Program-made: the position numbers and the translations under genes | The notes under the pieces: model-generated | Told to the model about the DNA's origin: nothing | What the model saw: only the letters and a program-made list of their open reading frames with translations | Databases searched by the model: none | Part shown: in pieces, positions 8,698 to 16,229 of the stretch | Position numbering within the stretch: position 1 is the first letter of the stretch | How the letters are laid out: the number at the start of each line of letters is the position of its first letter | From: Actinomycetota bacterium | GTDB taxonomy: Bacteria; Actinomycetota; Acidimicrobiia; Acidimicrobiales; Ilumatobacteraceae | Direction of reading: 5' to 3' | Assembly: GCA_009927665.1 (NCBI GenBank) | Contig: RFMM01000262.1 | Span: 1 to 36,104 of the forward strand | DNA length: 36,104 nt

Positions 8698-10194
8698 ATG
8701 TTCAGGGAGAGTTTACCGAAATGCCCCGCCGCCGCCGTGTCGTTTCGCCACGCTGAGAAGGTGCGCATCGACCAGGTGAACTTTCACTTGCTGCGCGACG
8801 AGGCCAAGCAGCACGTTCGTCGCCGCGACGTGCTGCGTCTGCGCAACTTCCGTGTGGCGATGGGTGCACAAACCAGCTCGCAGGTGGCCGACGCCATGAC
8901 TTCGCTCGGCTTGGCACAGGTGTTGTTGTTTGATTTGAACCCCGGCGACACGACACAGGCGTTCTTGCGCGGGTTGCTCGTCGCGGCATTTCCGCTGCTC
9001 TTGGTCGGCCCACTTGCTGGCTTCCTCGCAGATCGCTATTCACGACAAGGCCTGCTCGTTGTCGGCCAGCATTTGCGAGCGGCGTTTACCATCGGCGCGA
9101 TCGTGGCCGCGTTCTTCGAGCAGGCCCTCGTCGGTTATGCGACGTTCGCCTTGCTGTTGTTGACCACTCGCGTGTTGTACACGGCGCGCGCCACGGTGAT
9201 TCCGCGACTTGTCGAGCCGCATCAATTGGTGGCTGCAGATTCGATCTCGCTTCTCTTCAGCATGATTGCTGGGTTCGTCGGCGTGGCGATTGCCGGGTCA
9301 CTTGAACTGCTCGATGTTCGTTTGGCGTTCGTCGTGGCGATCGCACTTCACCTCGTTTCGTCACATTGGTATCAGAAGGTTGCTGTGCCGCTCGGTGGTG
9401 GCCGATCGGGTGGTCGTGAGCGAGATTGGCGCAGCGCGATGCAACAGTTGCGAATTCCGAAGGTGCGCTTCAGCATCGTGTCGAGCGGTGCCAGCAAGTT
9501 GTTGCTCGGAGTCTGCTACGCGTGCGTCGCTCTCGTCATCGACGCGCGCTTCGCGATAGAGGCAACGGGTTACGCCGCGGTCTTTGGCGTTGCAGGTGCA
9601 GGAACATTCTTGGGCACCCTTACCGCTGAGAGGGTCATCGAACGAATGCCCCGCAAGTCGGTGGCAGTGCTCGCCTGTGTCGTATCGGCAGTGGCCACAG
9701 TTTCGGTGGCGCTCGTGCCGAACTTTTTTACGGCACTCGGCGCGGTCGTCGTTGCGTCATTCGTGTTTCAGATTGTGCGGGTTTGCAACGACGCCGCTGT
9801 GCAGTCAACGGTCGAATCTGCCAGTCTCGGGCGTGTCTTTGCGGCTTACGACGTGGTGTACAACCTGTCGTTCGTCGGTGGGGCAGCCGTCGCGCTGGTG
9901 ACCGGTGCAAACAACGGCTTTGCAGCGGTGCTGTTGGTGTGCGCAGCGGGTTACGCCGCGCTGGCAGCTCTGCTCGTGGTGATTGGATCAGGAGACCCGC
10001 GACCCACACTCAGCACGACGAACCCGGCAGATGTCCACGTTGCAATGCTCAGCACGTTCCGCGTGTCGAATACGACCCGCTCAGACATTGCAGCTGCGAC
10101 CTTCGCTGCATCTACTTCGGCGAACTCTGGCCATTCGGTCAATACGAGCAGCGCATCAGCACCGAAGCAGGCGCCGATCGACGTATCGGCGTAG
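8698..10194 (+). CDS. MFS transporter; true start may be downstream (e.g. GTG 8761) and the last ~65 codons run antisense to the UGD gene
   Basis: Multiple TM segments, AGFLADRYSRQGLLVVGQ, FGVAGAGTFLGTLTAERVIERMPRKSVAVLAC. Confidence 0.85.
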   Translation: MFRESLPKCPAAAVSFRHAEKVRIDQVNFHLLRDEAKQHVRRRDVLRLRNFRVAMGAQTSSQVADAMTSLGLAQVLLFDLNPGDTTQAFLRGLLVAAFPLLLVGPLAGFLADRYSRQGLLVVGQHLRAAFTIGAIVAAFFEQALVGYATFALLLLTTRVLYTARATVIPRLVEPHQLVAADSISLLFSMIAGFVGVAIAGSLELLDVRLAFVVAIALHLVSSHWYQKVAVPLGGGRSGGRERDWRSAMQQLRIPKVRFSIVSSGASKLLLGVCYACVALVIDARFAIEATGYAAVFGVAGAGTFLGTLTAERVIERMPRKSVAVLACVVSAVATVSVALVPNFFTALGAVVVASFVFQIVRVCNDAAVQSTVESASLGRVFAAYDVVYNLSFVGGAAVALVTGANNGFAAVLLVCAAGYAALAALLVVIGSGDPRPTLSTTNPADVHVAMLSTFRVSNTTRSDIAAATFAASTSANSGHSVNTSSASAPKQAPIDVSA

Positions 10195-11327
10195 TTCACG
10201 CCGAGTGATTCGGCTGCAGCCGCCGACACTGCCGGGTCGTAAGCACACAGGTCGGCTCCCGCCGCCATCAGTCGACGGCATATCGCCACAGCGGGTGAGT
10301 CACGCAGGTCGTTGGTGCCGGCCTTGAAGGCAAGCCCCCACACTGCGATGCGACGACCGATGAGTGAGTCGTCGAACTCTCGGGCGAGTCGTCGCACGAC
10401 ACGGTCAAACTGCTGTTCGTTGCTCTCAACAGTGCTCTCGAGTTGCGTGAACGGTTCGCCGAGTTGACGCGCGAGATAGGCGAGCGCGCGGGTGTCTTTG
10501 GGTAAGCATGAGCCGCCCCAACCCGGCCCAGCCGACAAAAAGCGCGAGCCAATTCGCGGGTCGAGACCAACCACACGCATCATCTCGTGCACGTCAGCCC
10601 CCGCCGCCTCGCAGATATTTGCCATGGAATTCACGAAACTCAAGCGCGTGGCGAGAAAGGCATTCGCGGCGTGTTTGGTGAGCTCAGCGGTGATGATGTC
10701 AGTGACGATGACCGGCGCCCCGAAGACTGCATACAACTCGGCCAGTCGTCGACGCACAGCTGATTCGGTGGCTCCGATGAGAATTCGATCGGGGTTGAAG
10801 AAGTCGCGCACGGCACTGCCCTCACGCAGAAACTCGGGGTTCGATGCAACGTGCACGTCTTGTCGAGAGATGATGTCGGCCAGTCGTGCGGCGGTGCCGG
10901 CCGGAACCGTTGAGCGAGTCACGACGATGGTGCCGGGCTTCAGCACTGGTGCTGCGGTGAGCACCACCGACTCGACGAACGACAGGTCAGCTGCGCCATC
11001 GTCACCCTGCGGCGTCGGAACGCACACGAACACGATCGATGCCGACTGCACAGCCGAGACGACATCACTAGCGAACGAAAGGCGGCGGGTGCGCAGACCG
11101 GTGCGCACGAGATCTTGCAGGTTTGGTTCGTGTAGGTCGACGTGACCGCTTGTCAGACGCGCAACCTTTTCGGTGTTCGTGTCAACACACACCACGTCGT
11201 AACCGACATCGGCGAAGCCCGCTGCGGTCGGAAGACCGATGTAACCAGCACCGACCACCACGATTCGCTCAGGTCGACGCAAACGATCATCGACCAAGTG
11301 CGGCGTCACCTTCTTATCCTGAGGCAC
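9951..11327 (-). CDS. ugd: UDP-glucose/GDP-mannose dehydrogenase family protein, UDP-glucose 6-dehydrogenase-like
   Basis: IVVVGAGYIGLPTAAGFADVGYDVVCVDTN; VTRSTVPAGTA; SNPEFLREGSAVRDFFNPDRILIG; ELTKHAANAFLATRLSFVNSMANICEAAGADV; GPGWGGSCLPKDT; DLRDSPA. Confidence 0.93.
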   Translation of the reverse strand: MPQDKKVTPHLVDDRLRRPERIVVVGAGYIGLPTAAGFADVGYDVVCVDTNTEKVARLTSGHVDLHEPNLQDLVRTGLRTRRLSFASDVVSAVQSASIVFVCVPTPQGDDGAADLSFVESVVLTAAPVLKPGTIVVTRSTVPAGTAARLADIISRQDVHVASNPEFLREGSAVRDFFNPDRILIGATESAVRRRLAELYAVFGAPVIVTDIITAELTKHAANAFLATRLSFVNSMANICEAAGADVHEMMRVVGLDPRIGSRFLSAGPGWGGSCLPKDTRALAYLARQLGEPFTQLESTVESNEQQFDRVVRRLAREFDDSLIGRRIAVWGLAFKAGTNDLRDSPAVAICRRLMAAGADLCAYDPAVSAAAAESLGVNYADTSIGACFGADALLVLTEWPEFAEVDAAKVAAAMSERVVFDTRNVLSIATWTSAGFVVLSVGRGSPDPITTSRAASAA

Positions 11328-11364
11328 GTGCTGGGTGTTTTTGCGAACATCGATGCAACAAGCG

Positions 11365-11386
11365 GTTACCTCAAGGTGAATTCATC
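11365..11386 (+). promoter_or_regulatory. Candidate Pho-box-like 11-nt direct repeat in the ugd/SBP divergent region
   Basis: GTTACCTCAAG-GTGAATTCATC; a further GTTCACGCAGC at 11410-11420. Resembles actinobacterial PHO-box units (GTTCACC-like, 11-nt period) by eye only. Confidence 0.3.
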
Positions 11387-11483
11387 GGCACTTCCAGCAA
11401 TTTCCAAATGTTCACGCAGCAGTCAGTTGCCCTATTCCTACCTGTGCTGTTGCGTTCAGACGGGCGGTCTAACTTTCCTGACC

Positions 11484-12683
11484 ATGACAACACAACACAT
11501 CACCACATCCACCCAGCGCCGCCGTAGCAAGTGGCGCACGTTTGCAGCCCTTGCTCTCGTTTCTTCGTTCGCTCTCGCAGCCTGCGGCAGCGACGAGGAG
11601 GCCGCAGAAGACACGGTTGCCGAGGAAGTAACCGAAGAGACTGTCGCCGAAGAAGTTGCCGACACCTGCCCAAGCCAGGAAATCGTCGATGCAGCCAACG
11701 CCGAAGCTCAGGTCAACTTGATCGCTCTGCCCGACAACTGGGCGAACTACAAGGGCATCCTCGCGTCATTCCGCGAGAAGTACCCGAACATTGCCAACCC
11801 GGTGGCGAACCCCGACGCTTCTTCAGCCGACGAACTTGTCGCCTATGAGACGCTGAAGGGCCAGCCCGATCAGCCCGACGCATTCGACGTATCGCCAGCA
11901 ATCGCGCAGGAGACTGCATCGAAGGGCTACTGGGAGCCGTACAAGCCCTGCACGTGGGACGAAATCCCCGAGGTGCTCAAAGATCCGGATGGCAACTGGG
12001 TTGCTGCCTACTACGGCATCATGGCCATCGGCACCAACACCACAGTCGTTGCGAACGCTCCAGCCAGCTTCGCTGATCTCGCCAAGCCCGAGTACAAGGG
12101 TTTGGTGTCGCTGAACGGTGACCCGCGTGAGGCCGGTGCGGCGTTTGCCGCGGTCGTCGCAGCGTCGCTCGCCAATGGCGGCTCATTCGACGACATCATG
12201 CCTGGTATTCAATACTTCGCTGACTTGAAGGCTTCGGGCAACCTCGCGGGCACCGACGTGACCGAGGCTTCGGTCATCGCCGGCGAAACCCCCGTGTGGC
12301 TCGACTGGACCTACAACTACCCAGGCCTCGCGCCGAAGTTGGTGGAGAACGGCATCACCTGGGCCATTCGCGTGCCGACCGACGGTGTCTACGGCGGTTA
12401 CTACGCCCAAGGCATTCTGAAGGACACGCCGCACCAGAACGCTGGCAAGTTGTGGATCGACCACATCGTGTCAGATGAAGGCGCACTCGGCTATCTCGAA
12501 GGCGGCGCGATTCCAGCCCGCTTCGAAGCACTTGTCGCCGCTGGCAAGGTAACCGAAGAGGCGAAGAAGAACCTCCCGGCGCCCGAACTGATCGCGCAGA
12601 TCAAGTTCCCCACGCAAGATCAGATTGCCAAGATGAAAGAAGACCTGGCGGCCAACTGGGGCCCGATGGTCGCTGACAAGTAG
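11484..12683 (+). CDS. ABC transporter substrate-binding lipoprotein, PhnS/PotD-like (putative 2-aminoethylphosphonate-type importer)
   Basis: Lipobox FALAACGS; acidic linker; NLIALPDNWANYKGILASFREKYPNI; SBP_bac fold-like sequence; followed by two permeases and an ATPase. Substrate inferred from adjacency to phn genes. Confidence 0.85.
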   Translation: MTTQHITTSTQRRRSKWRTFAALALVSSFALAACGSDEEAAEDTVAEEVTEETVAEEVADTCPSQEIVDAANAEAQVNLIALPDNWANYKGILASFREKYPNIANPVANPDASSADELVAYETLKGQPDQPDAFDVSPAIAQETASKGYWEPYKPCTWDEIPEVLKDPDGNWVAAYYGIMAIGTNTTVVANAPASFADLAKPEYKGLVSLNGDPREAGAAFAAVVAASLANGGSFDDIMPGIQYFADLKASGNLAGTDVTEASVIAGETPVWLDWTYNYPGLAPKLVENGITWAIRVPTDGVYGGYYAQGILKDTPHQNAGKLWIDHIVSDEGALGYLEGGAIPARFEALVAAGKVTEEAKKNLPAPELIAQIKFPTQDQIAKMKEDLAANWGPMVADK

Positions 12684-12721
12684 TCGCTACGCGTAACAAC
12701 GCTCTGTTGCTGCCTGCCCCC

Positions 12722-13576
12722 ATGGTGGCGGGTCCGTCGAAGAGACGGGCCCGCCACTTGGTGTTTCTCCCGTACTTCGTCTTCTTGGCACTCTTTCTCA
12801 TCTGGCCCGCGACGTTCGTCTTCGTGCGGGCGTTCCAACAAGGGGACGCCTCACGAAATCCGATGATTGAGGCGATGACAGGGCAATTTCGCGGTGCCTT
12901 TGTCTACAGTCTGCAAATCTCGTTGTCGAGTGCTGCCATTGGGCTCGTAGTTGGCTCACTCGTCGCTGTCGCAATCGTTCGCCTCGACCATGTTCGCGCG
13001 TTGCGCAGCACCGTAGTCGGGTACTCCTCGGTTGCTGCAAACATGGGCGGCATTCCGCTGGCGTTCGCCTTCATCGCCGCATTCGGCATGCAAGGTTTGG
13101 CCACGCGCTTGTTGCGTGAGGTGAACATCGATCTCATCGGCTGGGGTTTTCGAATCACTGACTTTTGGGGCATCGTGCTGGTGTACCTCTACTTTCAGAT
13201 TCCACTCATGACCCTCGTGCTCGTGCCGGCGCTCGATGGTCTGCGGCGCACCTGGCAAGAAGCAGCACAGAGCCTCGGTGCTTCATCGGCGCAATATTGG
13301 CGCTTTGTGGCGCTGCCAATTCTCACGCCTGCCCTGCTCGGCGGGTTTCTCTTGCTCATTGCAAATGCGTTTTCGGCATACGCCACGGCGTATGCGCTGT
13401 CATCGGGCGGTTCGCGTCTCGTGCCCGTGCAGATCAGGTTCTTTCTGCAAGGAAATACGATCACCGGCAAAACGAACCTTGGCTATGCCATGGCCGCGTG
13501 GATGGTGATTGTCACCGCGCTCTTGGTGCTGGGATTCCAACTGTTGGTGCGACGGTCAGAAAAGTGGCGTTCGTGA
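12722..13576 (+). CDS. ABC transporter permease (binding-protein-dependent)
   Basis: LALFLIWPATFVFVRAF...; EAAQSLGASSAQYWRFVALPILTPALLGGFLLLIANAFSAYATAYAL (EAA loop); start TTG 12707 possible. Confidence 0.88.
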   Translation: MVAGPSKRRARHLVFLPYFVFLALFLIWPATFVFVRAFQQGDASRNPMIEAMTGQFRGAFVYSLQISLSSAAIGLVVGSLVAVAIVRLDHVRALRSTVVGYSSVAANMGGIPLAFAFIAAFGMQGLATRLLREVNIDLIGWGFRITDFWGIVLVYLYFQIPLMTLVLVPALDGLRRTWQEAAQSLGASSAQYWRFVALPILTPALLGGFLLLIANAFSAYATAYALSSGGSRLVPVQIRFFLQGNTITGKTNLGYAMAAWMVIVTALLVLGFQLLVRRSEKWRS

Positions 13577-13595
13577 TGCGTTCCTGGCGGCGGGC

Positions 13596-14399
13596 ATGAG
13601 GGCGCGAAACGCGGTGTGGTGGCTCGTGCTGTTGGTGGCGACCGTGTTCTATGCGGTGCCGATGTTGGCAATGGCGCGATTCGCCTTCCAGCGCATTCCC
13701 GTGATCAAGCTTTCGTGGGGCAATGTGTTTGATAAGTGGACTGCGGCTCCGCTCGTAGATTCGTTGCGGAATCCAGATTTTCACCGCGCAGGACTGCTCA
13801 GTCTCGGCTTGGCTGTTGCCACTGCAGCACTCACGGTGCTGCTGCTGGTGCCGACGATGACGTTCGCCCATCTACGCTCGCCGCGCATGCGTCGGTTCAT
13901 TGAGCTGTCGTCGGTGCTGCCGTTCGTGGTGCCGGCGATCGCGCTCGTTATCGGCTTCGCTGCCGCTTTTCGCGATACTGCGCCCATCTTCGTGCGCAGC
14001 TCGTTTGGCATGGTGCCGCTACTCGTCATCACCGCCTTGCCGTTCACACACCGCACGATCGAGAATGGTCTTTCATCGCTCGACTTGCGCACGCTGGCTG
14101 ACGCGTCTCGCAGTCTCGGCGCCGGCTGGAACCGCACCATCTGGACGGTGATCGCCCCCAACATTCGCGGCAGCATCGCGACGGCATCGTTTCTCGCACT
14201 CACCGTGGTGCTCGGTGAATTCACCATCGCGTCGCTGTTGCTGAAGAACACCCTTCCGCTGTACCTTGCCTATGCGCAAGGGCAAAACCCACAGGGGGCA
14301 TTCGCCGTCGGGCTCAGCCTCACCGCACTCTCGGCAGTCTTCATCGCACTCGCCAACCGATTTGGTGGCACTCGACCCGGAAGCCGTCAACAGCGATGA
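13596..14399 (+). CDS. ABC transporter permease (binding-protein-dependent)
   Basis: MRARNAVWWLVLLVATVFYAVPMLAMARFAF; DASRSLGAGWNRTIWTVIAPNIRGSIATASFLALTVVLGEFTIASLLL. Confidence 0.88.
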   Translation: MRARNAVWWLVLLVATVFYAVPMLAMARFAFQRIPVIKLSWGNVFDKWTAAPLVDSLRNPDFHRAGLLSLGLAVATAALTVLLLVPTMTFAHLRSPRMRRFIELSSVLPFVVPAIALVIGFAAAFRDTAPIFVRSSFGMVPLLVITALPFTHRTIENGLSSLDLRTLADASRSLGAGWNRTIWTVIAPNIRGSIATASFLALTVVLGEFTIASLLLKNTLPLYLAYAQGQNPQGAFAVGLSLTALSAVFIALANRFGGTRPGSRQQR

Positions 14400-15451
14400 G
14401 CCGCAATCTCGTTTTCTCCGAAGTGCGCAAGTCGTTCGGTCGCACCGTGGCGCTCGACCACTTCAGCGTGGAGGTGGGCGAGGGCGAATTGGTCACCCTG
14501 CTCGGCCCGAGCGGTTGCGGCAAGTCGACTGCGCTACGAGTTGCCGCCGGCTTCGAGGTGGCCGATGGTGGTGACGTTCGCGTCGGAGACGAGAGCGTGC
14601 TTCGCAAATCGGCAAGCGAACGCAACATGGGCATCGTGTTTCAGAACTACAGCTTGTTTCCTCATCTCACGGTGCGTGAGAACTTGGAGTTCGGCATGCG
14701 GGTGCGTCGCATTGATTCGCAGGTGCGACGGGCGCGCGTCGGCGAATTGCTTGATCTCGTGCGTCTCACTGGTCTTGAGCAGCGGTTTCCACACCAGTTG
14801 TCGGGCGGTCAACAGCAACGGGTGGCGCTGGCGAGAGCGCTGGCGGTCGAGCCGCGGGTGCTCTTGCTCGATGAGCCGCTCAGCGCGCTTGATGCCACCG
14901 TGCGACTTGAGGTGCGTGAAGAGATTCGTCGTATCCAGAGGGATTCGGGCATCGCCACCTTGTTCGTTACCCATGATCAAGAAGAAGCGCTGGCCATCTC
15001 CGACCGTGTGTGCGTGATGAGCCAAGGCCGAGTCGAGCAAGTTGGAAGCCCCCAGGCGGTGTACCGGTATCCGAATAATCCGTTCGTCGCGCGATTCGTC
15101 GGTCGAGTCAACGACATGGCCGTTACCGTCGTGTCGACTGGCGTCGCGGTGTTGCAAGGTGGCGCTGCAAAGTTCGCCGTGCCGCCCATCGGAATCACCT
15201 CGGGTGAGGCACGCCTCTTGCTGAGACCTGAAGATGTTCGCCTCACCTCACCTCACCGCGGCGCGACGGCACTCGGCATCGTCGACTCGGTGCACTTCGG
15301 AGGTGCCACCACGTCGGTTGACGTCGAACTCAAAGAAGGCGGTCACATGGTGCGGGTGACCGACGCGACGCGGGAAATGACCTGCGCAGTGGGTGAGGAA
15401 GTCGGTGTCGTCTTCGATACTGAGCGAGCCCTGCTCACCCGCGAGGCTTAG
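14396..15451 (+). CDS. ABC transporter ATP-binding protein (PotA/PhnT-like)
   Basis: LLGPSGCGKSTALR Walker A; LSGGQQQRVALARAL signature; LLLDEPLSALD Walker B; C-terminal TOBE-like domain; ATGA overlap with upstream permease. Confidence 0.93.
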   Translation: MSRNLVFSEVRKSFGRTVALDHFSVEVGEGELVTLLGPSGCGKSTALRVAAGFEVADGGDVRVGDESVLRKSASERNMGIVFQNYSLFPHLTVRENLEFGMRVRRIDSQVRRARVGELLDLVRLTGLEQRFPHQLSGGQQQRVALARALAVEPRVLLLDEPLSALDATVRLEVREEIRRIQRDSGIATLFVTHDQEEALAISDRVCVMSQGRVEQVGSPQAVYRYPNNPFVARFVGRVNDMAVTVVSTGVAVLQGGAAKFAVPPIGITSGEARLLLRPEDVRLTSPHRGATALGIVDSVHFGGATTSVDVELKEGGHMVRVTDATREMTCAVGEEVGVVFDTERALLTREA

Positions 15452-16229
15452 GCCCCGAGCACCGCCGCGACGATTTCGTCGGCCAGTTGCGGTGAAGCCG
15501 CGGCCACTCCGCTCCAACGTTGACGCAGGTCGGGTTCAAAGTTGAGTGGGCGAGAGTGAACATCGACCAGACAACCCCCAGCTTGGCGAACGATCAGGTC
15601 GACGGCTGCTACATCGACGATGCGATGCACTTGCCCACCCGGGTCGCAGAACGCATCAACGGCACCATCTGCAACGAGACACGCTTCGAGCACCGAACTG
15701 CCGAGCACGCGAACGCGACCCGCTCGCGAGCAACTGCATTCCACGCTGAGAACGTCTCGTCGCGAGGGCGCAACATCGACACCGACGCCCCATCAAGGCT
15801 GCGTCGATGGGTCACCGTGGGCCTGGCGACCGATTCGTGACTCGCTTGCCAGGTACGGTTGCCTTCAAACCAGTGGCAACGTGCTTCGAGCACGACACCG
15901 TCGCGAACGAGCGCGGCACTGAAGCTGCTCAACGGCACGCCTGCAATGGCGTTGGCGGTGCCGTCAAGTGGGTCAATCACGACGGTGATCGGCGATCGTC
16001 GGTCGATCCAGCCGACTTCTTCAGACAGCACGTTCACGTTCGCGCGTTCCAACACGTCAAGCACCGGAGCTTCGACGAGCACGTCCATGCGGTGGGTTGG
16101 TGTGCCATCGCCGCCCAGACCGATGATTGCGCCGCGCTCTTCCTTGCTCATCGTTGCCATGGCGTGCGCGTAGGCGAGCTTGGCGGCCTCGAGCGCCTCA
16201 GGCAGCAGGCGGTCGATCGTCTCGCTCAT
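15448..16229 (-). pseudogene. Inositol monophosphatase/fructose-1,6-bisphosphatase family phosphatase (archaeal-type motifs), with an apparent single-base frameshift near 15715-15730
   Basis: GLGGDGTPTHRMD...NVLSEEVGWIDRR...VVIDPLDGTANAIAGVP in frame A; RVRVLGSSVLEACLVADGAVDAFCDPGGQVHRIVDVAAVDLIVRQAGGCLVD (IMPase C-terminal motif) in frame B; ATGA overlap with phnM. Confidence 0.85.

Noticed and set aside
11484-15451. Calling the first ABC transporter an iron(III) or spermidine importer
   Set aside because: Cannot be excluded by sequence alone, but adjacency to phn genes and candidate shared regulatory motif favour a phosphonate substrate; kept as an uncertain substrate call.
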